Below are positions 1-7,069 of a DNA stretch of 15,429 nt, piece by piece. Numbering within the stretch: position 1 is the stretch's first letter; the number at the start of each line of letters is the position of its first letter. A program made the translations under genes and the position numbers. A model generated the notes under the pieces. That model did not search any database. It was not told the DNA's origin and was given only the letters and a program-made list of their open reading frames with translations. Location: positions 1-15,429 of the forward strand of contig JAUYHR010000076.1 in NCBI GenBank assembly GCA_030689875.1, in the 5' to 3' direction. The stretch is from Nanobdellota archaeon. GTDB taxonomy: Archaea; Nanobdellota; Nanobdellia; Pacearchaeales; GW2011-AR1.

Positions 1-443
1 CTTTCAGATTGAAAATAAAAATCGCATTTTTTTAAATCAAGCCCTCTTGCAATATAATTTAATAAATATTCTTTGGCGATTTTTTTTGATTCTTCCAAGC
101 TTTGGCCTCGGGCATTGTATGCCTCTAAATCAGCAACGGCAATATAAATTTTTGCTCCAAGTTTCTGAAAAAAAACCATTTGGTTAATAATCATTAAATG
201 CCCGAGGTGGCATTTTCCCGTCGGCATAAGTCCAGTCATCATAACAAATTTTTTCTTATTCTTTATTGCTTCAAGAATTTTTTGAATATCCCTATGCGCA
301 AAAATAATTTTCCGTCTATATGCGGTTTCTTCATTAAAAATTTTTGGAAGTTCTTTTAGGGGAGAGAGCCCAAATTCTTTAATTAATTTAGTATAATTAA
401 TATCCCCTGAAACTTCCCAGGGATTAAACACACCTTTTTCCAT
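1..443 (-). CDS. trpS: Tryptophanyl-tRNA synthetase, N-terminal part (runs off the left edge)
   Basis: This class I aminoacyl-tRNA synthetase charges tRNA-Trp with tryptophan in the cytosol. The visible 147 residues start MEKGVFNPWEVSG, the NPW-E-V-G opening usual for archaeal TrpRS. A Y-R-R-K-I-I-F-A-H-R-D stretch follows near residues 42-52. The ATP-binding HIGH-type motif appears as PTGKCHLGH (residues 74-82), followed by VADLEAY (residues 103-109) and a final FQSE. The start ATG at 441-443 is supported by a TATA-like AT stretch about 26 nt upstream on the minus strand (463-473). The KMSKS loop and anticodon-binding domain lie outside the window. The gene is divergent from the one at 525. 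TyrRS is the nearest alternative, but the NPWEV opening favours TrpRS. Confidence 0.9.
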   Translation of the reverse strand, partial: MEKGVFNPWEVSGDINYTKLIKEFGLSPLKELPKIFNEETAYRRKIIFAHRDIQKILEAIKNKKKFVMMTGLMPTGKCHLGHLMIINQMVFFQKLGAKIYIAVADLEAYNARGQSLEESKKIAKEYLLNYIARGLDLKKCDFYFQSE

Positions 444-462
444 ATCTAGAATAAGAAAATCT

Positions 463-473
463 CTTTTTTAAAC
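463..473 (-). promoter_or_regulatory. TATA-like promoter of trpS
   Basis: On the minus strand this reads GTTTAAAAAAG and is centred about 26 nt before the trpS ATG at 443. That spacing would put the transcript start at or next to the start codon. Assignment is by pattern and spacing only. Confidence 0.45.
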
Positions 474-495
474 TTTACAGAAAACCACAAGAATA

Positions 496-504
496 TTTAT
501 AAAT
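496..504 (+). promoter_or_regulatory. TATA box for the gene at 525
   Basis: TTTATAAAT is centred about 25 nt before the ATG at 525, consistent with a leaderless archaeal transcript. It lies in the 81-base divergent region shared with trpS. Confidence 0.65.
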
Positions 505-524
505 AGAAGTCTGCTAATTTTTAG

Positions 525-2540
525 ATGATAAAAAGAGTAATTTTCTTATTAATTTTCACAATCTTTCTTATTTCAACAGCAAACGCAGAAATAATTTTCC
601 ACGATCAGCCAAATTCAGTTTATAGCCTTGGAGATGCTTTAACAATTTCTGCGACAGTAAAATCCCTTGTTAGCGCAACAGATACCCTCTATATGGACTT
701 GCTCTGCGAGGGTCAGTCAGTAAATTTTTATAAGAACGGCGTTAGTCTTTCTTCCGGAGAAGAAAAAAAAGTTGAGGCTTCATTGATTTTTACAAAAAAT
801 TTAATTGGAGAGATTAAAGGAAAATGCAAAGTAAAAGGAACTTTCAAAGGAGATTATGTTTTAACAGATGAATTCAGCGTCTCAAATAAAATAACCTTAA
901 TTCCTGAGCCAAACAATACAATTTTTACTCCGGGAGTTTCAGCTTTAATAAAAGGCAGCGCACTAAATGAAAATGGGGAGCCTGCAAATGGATTTATTGA
1001 CCTTAGAGTTATTGAAGGAGAATCGGTCTTGCTAAGCAAACACGATACAATAAATAACGGCTTTTTTTCAATGAATATAATTTTTTCGGAGGACATTAAA
1101 GCTGGAAGGTATTTATTAGAATTAAGCGCATATGAGGAAGAGCCGGGAGAGATAATTAACGAAAAAACAAATTTGGGATTTACAGCATATAATATAGACG
1201 TAACTCAGGTCCCAACAAGTTTGGAGATTATTCTTGACAAAGAAGTAGCGCCTGGGACAAATGCAAAAATAAAAACAATCTTGCATGACCAGACGGGAGA
1301 AAATATTAATTTAATAGCAAAAATAACAATTAAAGACGATAAACAAAAAATAATAGGGCAGACTGAAAAAGCAACAGACGAATATTTGGAATTCCCGATT
1401 GCTTACAATCAGAAATCTTCAGTGTGGAAAGTTTATGCTGAATTTAATGGTTTAACAGCTGAATCAACTTTTTTAATTCAGGAAAAAAAAGATGTCAATA
1501 TTTCATTAGTAAATAATACTTTAATAATAACTAATGTTGGAAATGTTTTTTATGATGATGTTGTAACAATAAAAATAGGAGAAGAAGAAGTTTTTGTAGA
1601 GACGAATCTTGATGTAGATGAAAGCAAAAAATATTCGCTGACTGCTCCCGACGGAGAATATCAAATATCTGTTTTGGAAGAAGGGGGAGATGTTTATACA
1701 CTAAGCTCTTTTTTAACAGGAAGAGTAATCGGCGCTAAAGAAAAAACAGGAATAAGAGGATTGTTTTCATTTGCCTGGATTTTTATTATCTTAATTTTGG
1801 GATATTTGGCGTATATGTTTTTCAAGAAACAGCACAAAAGATCTTTCTTTGGGTTCTTGCCTTCTTTATCCGCAAAAAAAGAACAACAAACTATGATGGC
1901 TGGCGTTGAACTTCCTTTAAACAATTCTTCTAGACTAAAATCCAAAAGTCCTTTAGTTGTTGCGTTGTCAATAAAAGGAAACCAGCAAAAAACCACAACA
2001 GTTTGTCTGCACGTTAAAAATTTAAGAGAAATACAAAAAACAAAAGGCGACGCTGAAAAAATTCTTCAGAAAGCAATTGATTTTGCCGAAGACAACAAGG
2101 CTATGACCTATGAAAATCAGGATTATCTTTTCTTTGTTTTTGCGCCGCTAAAAACAAAAACTTTTAAGAATGAGACAACAGCGATGAAGATTGCGCAGGG
2201 AATAAAAAATTCGCTGACAGAACAGAATAGATTATTTAAGCAAAAAATAAATTTCGGGATTTCTATAAACAATGGGCAGATAATTGTAAAAAAAGAAGGA
2301 GAGTTAACAAAATTCATGAGCATGGGGAAGTTTATTGGAACTTCAAAGAGATTAACTTCATTTGGAGAGGAGATTATTTTTTCCAAAGAAGTTGCAGAAG
2401 CTTTGAAAACAGAAATAAAAGCAGAACAGGTTGCGGATGACGCGTATCGTATAACAGAAATTAAGAAATACGGCACTCCTGAAAATAAAAAATTCGTTGA
2501 TGATTTAGTTAGAAAGTGGGATAAAGAAAGTAAGGGATAA
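525..2540 (+). CDS. Secreted/membrane-anchored beta-rich protein with a degenerate class III nucleotidyl cyclase-like cytosolic domain
   Basis: The 671-residue protein has a signal peptide (residues 1-21, cleavage likely after ANA). About 380 extracellular residues follow, looking like successive beta-sandwich (Ig/CARDB-like) domains (roughly 22-120, 121-225, 226-320, 321-395). One membrane span lies at 414-433, followed by basic residues. The cytosolic part (about 475-645) follows the class III cyclase pattern: TTVCLHVKNL (491-500) matches the first strand VTVLFADIRGF, NQDYLFFVFA (531-540) matches the GDxxxAxF turn, INFGISINNG (575-584) matches the GIGINTG strand, and MGKFIGTSKRL (600-610) matches IGDAVNLAARL. 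The first metal-binding Asp is His496 and the transition-state Asn is Gly605. Asp533 and Arg609 are kept, so catalysis is doubtful. A sensor or scaffold role is inferred. The domain match is from motif order, not a database search. Confidence 0.75.
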   Translation: MIKRVIFLLIFTIFLISTANAEIIFHDQPNSVYSLGDALTISATVKSLVSATDTLYMDLLCEGQSVNFYKNGVSLSSGEEKKVEASLIFTKNLIGEIKGKCKVKGTFKGDYVLTDEFSVSNKITLIPEPNNTIFTPGVSALIKGSALNENGEPANGFIDLRVIEGESVLLSKHDTINNGFFSMNIIFSEDIKAGRYLLELSAYEEEPGEIINEKTNLGFTAYNIDVTQVPTSLEIILDKEVAPGTNAKIKTILHDQTGENINLIAKITIKDDKQKIIGQTEKATDEYLEFPIAYNQKSSVWKVYAEFNGLTAESTFLIQEKKDVNISLVNNTLIITNVGNVFYDDVVTIKIGEEEVFVETNLDVDESKKYSLTAPDGEYQISVLEEGGDVYTLSSFLTGRVIGAKEKTGIRGLFSFAWIFIILILGYLAYMFFKKQHKRSFFGFLPSLSAKKEQQTMMAGVELPLNNSSRLKSKSPLVVALSIKGNQQKTTTVCLHVKNLREIQKTKGDAEKILQKAIDFAEDNKAMTYENQDYLFFVFAPLKTKTFKNETTAMKIAQGIKNSLTEQNRLFKQKINFGISINNGQIIVKKEGELTKFMSMGKFIGTSKRLTSFGEEIIFSKEVAEALKTEIKAEQVADDAYRITEIKKYGTPENKKFVDDLVRKWDKESKG

Positions 2541-2553
2541 GGGAATAAAAATT

Positions 2554-2569
2554 AGATTTTTTTTAATCT
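2554..2569 (+). terminator. Putative terminator after the gene at 525
   Basis: AGATT and AATCT form a 5-bp stem around a loop of six T, and the region has eight T in a row (2557-2564). It sits 14 bases after the stop codon. Archaeal termination commonly uses T-rich stretches, so the run may matter more than the weak stem. Confidence 0.4.
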
Positions 2570-2664
2570 TGTAATTTGTATTTTTCCTCTGGAAAAATGA
2601 TTATTGCTCCGAAATCGCTTCCAGCAGATTTCTCCACTAAATATAAATTACTGCCGATAAAATT
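2563..2664 (-). pseudogene. Possible C-terminal remnant of an unidentified gene
   Basis: A stop-bounded frame of 33 codons reads NFIGSNLYLVEKSAGSDF, then continues with Gly-Ala, three Ile, FPEEKYKLQD and a stop. The composition looks like the end of a folded protein, not random AT-rich sequence. There is no start codon, and a stop lies immediately upstream at 2665-2667. I do not recognise the family. It may be a degraded gene end, or chance. Confidence 0.25.
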
Positions 2665-2805
2665 TTAGAAGTTAAGTTAATTGCTTAAACCAATTAATAA
2701 TTATTTAATTAAGATGTCATCAATACAATCTTTTTCAAACCCGAACGAAGTGAGACAATTTTTATTTTTTTATTTTTATTAGTTTTTCTATGCCTGAATA
2801 GTTAA

Positions 2806-2815
2806 TATTTTTAAA
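2806..2815 (+). promoter_or_regulatory. TATA-like element before the GT4 gene
   Basis: ATTTTTAAAG is centred about 43 nt before the ATG at 2854, which would give a leader of about 15-20 nt. The sequence is a weaker match than other TATA boxes in the window. Confidence 0.3.
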
Positions 2816-2853
2816 GCGATTTCTCCACGTAATAATCAGATAAAGAATATAAA

Positions 2854-4086
2854 ATGACAATTCAATCGTATTTATCATCATTATTAGGAATAGGAGAGAA
2901 TATTTCAAAAGGAGTTATGAACTTGATAGATGCTATTAGCAAACCTAAATTAAAGGTAGCCTTAATTAGTTATTATTATCAAAAGCCAACTATTTCTGGA
3001 GTTGGGATTCATGTCCAAAACTTAGCAAAATACTTAGTGAAGCATAATTGCGAGGTTCATATATTCTGTCATGGAGATGAAGATGGTTTTTACAAAGAGA
3101 ATGGAGCAATTATTCATACTATTGGAAAGATTTTAACATCAGTTAGCGACAGTTTTTCTAAAAAGAGATTGGAGTATGACGTTTTTGAATCTGAAGTTGT
3201 AAAAGAAATAATAAGAGAAAATTCAAGGAAGAAGTTTGACATAATCCATACTCATGGCGCACTTACAAAAGCTGCGTTCATAATAAGAAAAGTATATAAT
3301 ATAAAATGGATTCATACATTTCACGCAATAGAAAAATTAAGGGTTAAAAAACTAAGCAACGAAGAGAAGCAATTTGAGGATTTGATTTCATGGATAGAGC
3401 ACACAGTTAATTATTGCGATGGAGCTATATTTGTTTCAAATGATTTATCAAAGGAAGGAATAAAAACCTATAAACTCAAATCAAAAGCAATTATTCCTAA
3501 CGGAGTAGATTTGCAACTATTTGATTATTCTCCTATAACAAAAAAGAATGTCTTATTCATAGGAAGATTTAGTAAAGATAAAGGAATAGATATTCTTCCA
3601 AAACTTATTCCTCCAATAATGTCTGTAAAAGATGCTACATTCACAGCGGTTTGTCCCGGGAGTCCTGCTAATGGAGAATTAAAAGAAATAAGAGCGTCTA
3701 TACAAAAAATGCAGGACAAATATGGAGAAAGATTAAAAATAATAGACAAACCTCAAGACCAGCAAATTCTTAAAGAACTCTATCAAAATTGCCAAGTTTA
3801 TATTCAACCTTCAAAATACGAATCTTTTGGATTGTGCATTTTAGAAGCGATGGCTACTGGAAGACCCGTTGTTGCATTTAAAAGAGGAGGGATTCCAGAA
3901 GTAATTGGAAACTCGGGATTTGCATTAATAAATAGAGGAAGCTTTATTTATAAAGTAAAAGAACTATTAGAAAATAAAACCGGGTGCGTTATAATGGGAA
4001 AAAAAGCAAATAAAAGAGCGAAGAACTTTAATTGGAACCTAATAGCCCAAGAGACAATAAAATATTATGAACAGGTGAACAAATGA
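2854..4086 (+). CDS. Family 4 glycosyltransferase (GT-B fold)
   Basis: This 410-residue enzyme should transfer a sugar from a nucleotide-sugar donor to a lipid, protein or polysaccharide acceptor at the cytosolic membrane face. The GT4 domain begins at about residue 34 (KVALISYYY). It has the acceptor-side glycine motif SGVGIHVQNLA (48-58), IIHTHG (130-135), a conserved IIPNGVD (213-219) and FIGRFSKDKG (235-244). The donor-site E-x7-E is Glu323/Glu331 within YESFGLCILEAMATG, followed by GGIPEVIG (345-352). The 33 residues before the domain are an unusual extension. Met22 (2917) is an alternative start, but its GGAG is only two bases away. The stop overlaps the next start (ATGA), so the two genes are translationally coupled. 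Donor and acceptor cannot be read from sequence. The context suggests surface glycan or glycolipid synthesis. Confidence 0.9.
   Translation: MTIQSYLSSLLGIGENISKGVMNLIDAISKPKLKVALISYYYQKPTISGVGIHVQNLAKYLVKHNCEVHIFCHGDEDGFYKENGAIIHTIGKILTSVSDSFSKKRLEYDVFESEVVKEIIRENSRKKFDIIHTHGALTKAAFIIRKVYNIKWIHTFHAIEKLRVKKLSNEEKQFEDLISWIEHTVNYCDGAIFVSNDLSKEGIKTYKLKSKAIIPNGVDLQLFDYSPITKKNVLFIGRFSKDKGIDILPKLIPPIMSVKDATFTAVCPGSPANGELKEIRASIQKMQDKYGERLKIIDKPQDQQILKELYQNCQVYIQPSKYESFGLCILEAMATGRPVVAFKRGGIPEVIGNSGFALINRGSFIYKVKELLENKTGCVIMGKKANKRAKNFNWNLIAQETIKYYEQVNK
4073..4078 (+). promoter_or_regulatory. Shine-Dalgarno site for the gene at 4083
   Basis: AGGTGA lies four bases before the ATG at 4083 and is inside the 3' end of the glycosyltransferase gene. 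It is a strong match to the archaeal 16S anti-SD and supports translation of the second gene from a shared mRNA. Confidence 0.7.
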
Positions 4087-4679
4087 ACGAAGATATTATT
4101 TATCCTCCATTGTTAATAATTTTGGGTGTTCTGCTGTCATCGGCAGTAATAATTACTCTCTCAAGATTTTTCAATAAAATTATAAAATTATTTGAACTTT
4201 ATCCAGAATCAAGAGGAGTATTAAATATCTCTCTGAAGTTTATATCATGGTTTGCAGGTTTAATCGTATTTTTGATATTTTTAAGATTGGCATTGCGAAT
4301 GCGGGGTTTAGATTTTACAACAAAACTTATTGAAGATGTCATAAGGGTTTCGCCAAAATATATTTTAGCATTGTTTATCATTCTTTGCGGTTTTTATGTT
4401 TCAAGAATAATTCGGGAAAGGTCAAAAGATTATAGCTTTGAGTTTAAAAATAGGATTCTTCTGGTTATAGATTTCATTGTGCATATGACTTTTATATTTA
4501 CTGCTTTGTATTCCATAGGAGTAAATGTGCTCTTTTTTCTAGAATTCTATAAAGTTATACTTTGGACTATCGGAGCGATTGTTGCATTGATTATCAGCAT
4601 GACTATAGGCATCCCTCTTGGGATAAGCATATATGAAAGAATGAAAAAAGAGAAGAAGTTGCGCAAAAAGTCAAAATAA
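4083..4679 (+). CDS. Multi-pass membrane protein, possibly related to MscS-type conserved TM-helix proteins
   Basis: This 198-residue protein has about five hydrophobic helices (roughly 8-31, 48-70, 91-111, 122-145, 150-182) and a very basic tail (RMKKEKKLRKKSK). The segment DVIRVSPKYILALFIILCG followed by a basic RIIRER resembles the conserved TM-helix repeat of small mechanosensitive-channel-like proteins. The last helix is rich in Gly, Ala and small residues, as in pore-lining helices. This resemblance is weak and no soluble MscS beta domain is present. The gene overlaps the glycosyltransferase by 4 bp and has its own Shine-Dalgarno site, so the two are probably co-expressed. A role as a membrane partner of the glycosyltransferase is equally possible. 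Confidence 0.6.
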   Translation: MNEDIIYPPLLIILGVLLSSAVIITLSRFFNKIIKLFELYPESRGVLNISLKFISWFAGLIVFLIFLRLALRMRGLDFTTKLIEDVIRVSPKYILALFIILCGFYVSRIIRERSKDYSFEFKNRILLVIDFIVHMTFIFTALYSIGVNVLFFLEFYKVILWTIGAIVALIISMTIGIPLGISIYERMKKEKKLRKKSK

Positions 4680-4690
4680 TATATTCAAAA

Positions 4691-4696
4691 TTTTTT
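4691..4696 (+). terminator. T-run after the glycosyltransferase operon
   Basis: Six T residues lie 12 bases after the stop of the membrane protein gene. This could act as a simple archaeal U-rich terminator. There is no clear hairpin. Confidence 0.25.
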
Positions 4697-4698
4697 AA

Positions 4699-4821
4699 CT
4701 TACTAAAGGGATTGAACGAGAAAAAGAAGCTAAAAGAAAGCTTGAGCAATATGGCTCTAATGAAATTAAAGAAAGTTTAGTCATCTTCCCAATCAAAATA
4801 CTTTTCAAGCAAATTAAATAA
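4699..4821 (+). pseudogene. Relic of a P-type cation-transporting ATPase (N-terminal 40 codons)
   Basis: Between two in-frame stops (4696-4698 and 4819-4821) lie 40 codons beginning LTKGIEREKEAKRKLEQYGS and continuing NEIKESLVIFPIKILFKQIK. This matches the P-type ATPase N-terminal domain (Cation_ATPase_N) pattern G-L-x-x-x-E-A-x-x-R-L-x-x-Y-G-x-N-E-I/L, with the later P-x-K-x-x-x-x-Q-x-K. There is no in-frame start codon and none of the transmembrane, actuator, phosphorylation (DKTGT) or nucleotide-binding parts. The next gene begins on the other strand right after it. It is best read as a deletion fossil. The family assignment is by motif and was not checked against a database. Confidence 0.6.
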
Positions 4822-4832
4822 ATAATTTATTT
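4816..4832. terminator. AT-only palindrome between convergent units
   Basis: AAATAAAT and ATTTATTT flank a single A as a perfect inverted repeat, overlapping the stop of the minus-strand gene at 4827 and followed by further T. It could help end transcription from either side. Short AT palindromes are frequent in this composition. Confidence 0.25.
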
Positions 4833-5612
4833 TTCATCCCCTTTCCTCTCAAACCAATGTTCAATTTTCAATCCAATTATTATCAATTTGAAAAAAATTC
4901 CTATTCCAATTAGAATTGCTCCAATAATAAATCCTGTTAAGAAAACAGAATTTGATTTGCTAAAGAAGATTAATGCAATTGAGCTTAAATCAAATGGGAT
5001 GCTTAAAGCTAAACTTGACATAATAAAGTTTACAATTCCGGAAAGCGCGAGGATTGGTAAAAATCCTAAGATTAATAAGACTCCAATAAGAATTGGAAAA
5101 TTCTTTTTCTTTTCAACTAATAAAAATATTAAAACAGCCAATAAAAAAGAAACAATTAAAAAAGTATAAAATTGTTTTTTCCAGAAATCTTTTGCATGCT
5201 GGGAAATTATAACAAATGAACTTTCAGAGTCCTTAAAACATTCTAAAAATCCGCATTCATATTTTTTTGAATAATATTCGTCAATTAAAATTTCGGTTTC
5301 TGCATTAATTATTTCGTCTGTTCCTTTGGCGATTGTTTCGCACGGGACTACAAATGTATAATTAGTAGTTTCATCGTTAAATGCATAATCTTGATTTGTT
5401 TTGCAATAAGTTTGAAGAATTTTTACCTGTTCGTTGATTATAGTATCGTTAACTTCATTTTTAACAAATTCATTAATAAAAGATTTAATTTGTGGCTTAA
5501 CTACTTCATATTTTAGAGAATAATTCAGGGTTGCAAAAATTCCTAAAACTAAAAAAGAAATTAAAATCAATGCAGAAATAAAAACAAGCAAAGAACCTCT
5601 TATAAAACCCAT
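4827..5612 (-). CDS. Four-span membrane protein of unknown function with an extracytoplasmic four-cysteine domain
   Basis: I do not recognise this 261-residue protein. It has a hydrophobic helix at 7-28, then a polar domain of about 120 residues presumed outside the membrane, then three hydrophobic segments (147-166, 171-195, 220-246) and a short charged tail. The polar domain holds Cys70, Cys91, Cys120 and Cys125, suggesting two disulfides. The 29-144 region is helical and acidic. The ATG at 5612 is supported by a TATA-like stretch (5633-5644) about 26 nt upstream on the minus strand, so the gene has its own promoter and is not simply read through from the toxin gene. Confidence 0.75.
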   Translation of the reverse strand: MGFIRGSLLVFISALILISFLVLGIFATLNYSLKYEVVKPQIKSFINEFVKNEVNDTIINEQVKILQTYCKTNQDYAFNDETTNYTFVVPCETIAKGTDEIINAETEILIDEYYSKKYECGFLECFKDSESSFVIISQHAKDFWKKQFYTFLIVSFLLAVLIFLLVEKKKNFPILIGVLLILGFLPILALSGIVNFIMSSLALSIPFDLSSIALIFFSKSNSVFLTGFIIGAILIGIGIFFKLIIIGLKIEHWFERKGDEK

Positions 5613-5632
5613 GAAAAAGTCAAGAGAAAGGG

Positions 5633-5644
5633 ATTTTTAAAATT
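5633..5644 (-). promoter_or_regulatory. TATA-like promoter of the membrane protein gene at 5612
   Basis: The minus strand reads AATTTTAAAAAT, centred about 26 nt from the ATG, the same leaderless spacing seen at other genes here. Confidence 0.5.
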
Positions 5645-5654
5645 AACCCAACAC

Positions 5655-5918
5655 TCAATAAATATTATCATGATGGTCAAAATCATCAAATAAAATCAAA
5701 TCCTTATTCTGGTCATATTTAAAAACCAAAACAAAATGTCCAATATGAACTCTTTTTGAATCTTTCATATTATATCTTAAATTTTTATAATGTTCAAGAT
5801 TATTTGAATTAATAATTTCTTTAATTTTATTTTTTACCTGTTCATATAATGTTTTATCTTTCTTTTCTAATTTAATTAATATTTTTTCAAGCTTCTTTGC
5901 AATAACAAATTTATGCAT
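5655..5918 (-). CDS. RelE/ParE-superfamily toxin of a type II toxin-antitoxin pair
   Basis: This 87-residue basic protein fits archaeal RelE-like toxins, which inactivate translation by cutting mRNA at the ribosome. A helical N-terminal half (MHKFVIAKKLEKILIKLEKK) is followed by the core strand region NLRYNMKDSKRVHIG (46-60), then HFVLVFKYD and an ending FDDFDHHDNIY. The basic residues Arg48, Lys52 and Arg56 and the C-terminal His81/His82 and Tyr87 are candidates for RNA contact or catalysis. Its start overlaps the antitoxin stop by 8 bp (ATGCATAA), so synthesis is coupled and antitoxin comes first. No Shine-Dalgarno site is seen. Confidence 0.82.
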   Translation of the reverse strand: MHKFVIAKKLEKILIKLEKKDKTLYEQVKNKIKEIINSNNLEHYKNLRYNMKDSKRVHIGHFVLVFKYDQNKDLILFDDFDHHDNIY

Positions 5919-6150
5919 TTGATTTTATATGTTGATCTAATTCTTCAACAGAAGTAAAAGGCCCGAGATACTTTCCCTTTCTTATTTTTACCAATTTTTT
6001 TAAATATTTTTCACTAACTTCCGGCTCTTCTGTCATCTGATTTTTTATAAAAAAATTAACTTGTTTACTCATACTAATTCCATTTTCTTTACAAAACTTA
6101 GAAAATTTATTATAAGCCCCTTCATCTAAATTAAATGTTTTTAAAACCAT
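5911..6150 (-). CDS. Ribbon-helix-helix antitoxin (RelB-like) paired with the RelE toxin
   Basis: This 79-residue protein has an N-terminal ribbon-helix-helix fold: strand VLKTFNL (2-8), then helices around 10-22 and 27-38 (SMSKQVNFFIKNQM). It is the DNA-binding and dimerising half used for autoregulation. The C-terminal half (47-77, YLKKLVKIRKGK then GPFTSVEELDQHIK) is the likely toxin-wrapping segment. It precedes the toxin and overlaps it by 8 bp, the usual order for relBE. The promoter carries three alternating 8-bp half-sites (6153-6180), which suits repression by this protein. Confidence 0.82.
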   Translation of the reverse strand: MVLKTFNLDEGAYNKFSKFCKENGISMSKQVNFFIKNQMTEEPEVSEKYLKKLVKIRKGKYLGPFTSVEELDQHIKSNA

Positions 6151-6152
6151 AA

Positions 6153-6180
6153 TTAAATAACCTTATTTAAGTTTAAATAA
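6153..6180 (-). promoter_or_regulatory. Operator-like array and TATA box of the RHH/RelE module
   Basis: On the plus strand TTAAATAA (6153-6160), TTATTTAA (6163-6170) and TTAAATAA (6173-6180) are each offset by 10 bp and alternate in orientation. The array spans -3 to -30 relative to the antitoxin ATG, and the outer copy sits where the TATA box is expected. RHH proteins commonly bind such helically phased half-sites. The high AT content weakens the case. Confidence 0.5.
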
Positions 6181-6189
6181 CTTTTGTTT

Positions 6190-7068
6190 TTACATCCTTT
6201 TCAAAACTTCAATTCTTTTTTCAATTGGCGGATGCGTGCTTGCGAGATTTTTAAAAGGATTTGCAAAAAATAAAGGCGCAACAGCTTTGCTGATTTTTTT
6301 TTCAGGAGGAGCATGCTCATTTTTTATTTTTTCCAAAGCTTTTATTAATCCATCCGGATATCTTGTAAATTTCACTGCGGTTGCATCTGCAGAATATTCT
6401 CTTTTTCTTGAAATTGACATCTGAACTAAGTAAACAGCAATAGGGGCAAGAATCGCCAGAGCAATTCCGATTATTATAAAAATTGCATTTTTTTTATCTC
6501 CGCTTCCATTTCCTGAAAAAAATAAACTTCTTAAAAAAATCTGGGAGATTATAGCGACCATTCCTACCAAAACAGCGACTAAAGTAATAAAGCGAATATC
6601 ATAATTTCCAACGTGGCCAAGTTCGTGAGCTAAAACTCCTTCTAATTCGCGTCTGTCTAATTTATTTAAAGCTCCTTCGGTTACGCAGATAACTGCATGT
6701 TTTGGGTCGCGTCCGGAGGCAAAAGCATTAATTTGATTTGAAGGCATAACATAAAGTTTAGGCATTGGAAGTCCTGAAGCAAGAGTCAACCCTTCAACTA
6801 AATCAAAAAACATTTTGTGTTTTTCCCGCGACGCTGGTTTTGCTCCAACTGAAGCAATTGCAATTTTATGCGAGTTATAATAACCAATCAGAATATAAAA
6901 AATTGAAAATATAGTTGCAATAATCATTATAAAAGAAAAATAAAGCGGATCAAACGCCATGGAAATTACATAGCCAAGCGCAACTATAAAAATAATAACA
7001 ATTAAAATTAAGAAAAACGATTTTGTTTTGTTTCCCGAAATTTGATCGCGGAAGTCAATGCGTTCCAT
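6190..7068 (-). CDS. htpX: HtpX-like M48 membrane zinc metalloprotease
   Basis: HtpX degrades misfolded membrane proteins. This 292-residue protein has two N-terminal membrane helices (about 17-37 and 43-62), the zinc motif HELGH (148-152), and third ligand Glu224 in the SRKREYSAD signature (220-228). Two more hydrophobic segments (160-183, 195-216) flank the active-site region, and the usual THPPIEKRI ends the protein. All key residues are present and the length is normal. It starts one base after the HEPN gene stop, so it is probably in the same transcript. A TATA-like stretch (7087-7097) inside the end of the HEPN gene could add an internal promoter. LemA, a common HtpX neighbour, lies 2.2 kb upstream on the same strand. 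Confidence 0.94.
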   Translation of the reverse strand: MERIDFRDQISGNKTKSFFLILIVIIFIVALGYVISMAFDPLYFSFIMIIATIFSIFYILIGYYNSHKIAIASVGAKPASREKHKMFFDLVEGLTLASGLPMPKLYVMPSNQINAFASGRDPKHAVICVTEGALNKLDRRELEGVLAHELGHVGNYDIRFITLVAVLVGMVAIISQIFLRSLFFSGNGSGDKKNAIFIIIGIALAILAPIAVYLVQMSISRKREYSADATAVKFTRYPDGLIKALEKIKNEHAPPEKKISKAVAPLFFANPFKNLASTHPPIEKRIEVLKRM

Positions 7069-7069
7069 T

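Larger units (their letters stand above)
2541..2853. other. 313-base intergenic region
   Basis: The region begins with a T-rich terminator-like hairpin (2554-2569). A minus-strand stop-free stretch with protein-like composition (2563-2664) overlaps it. After that it is mostly AT-rich without an open frame. A TATA-like ATTTTTAAAG at 2806-2815 may serve the glycosyltransferase at 2854, leaving a short leader. No tRNA or other structured RNA was recognised. Confidence 0.6.

Noticed and set aside
2541..2853. Possible tRNA or structured RNA in the long gap
   Set aside because: No cloverleaf elements, no GTTCRA T-loop, and no GC-rich stems, which structured RNAs would be expected to show in this AT-rich genome.
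4888..5169. Plus-strand open frame of 93 residues opposite the membrane protein gene
   Set aside because: It is a reverse-complement shadow: Lys/Ile/Asn-rich with no domain, and the opposite strand has clear membrane-protein structure and a promoter.
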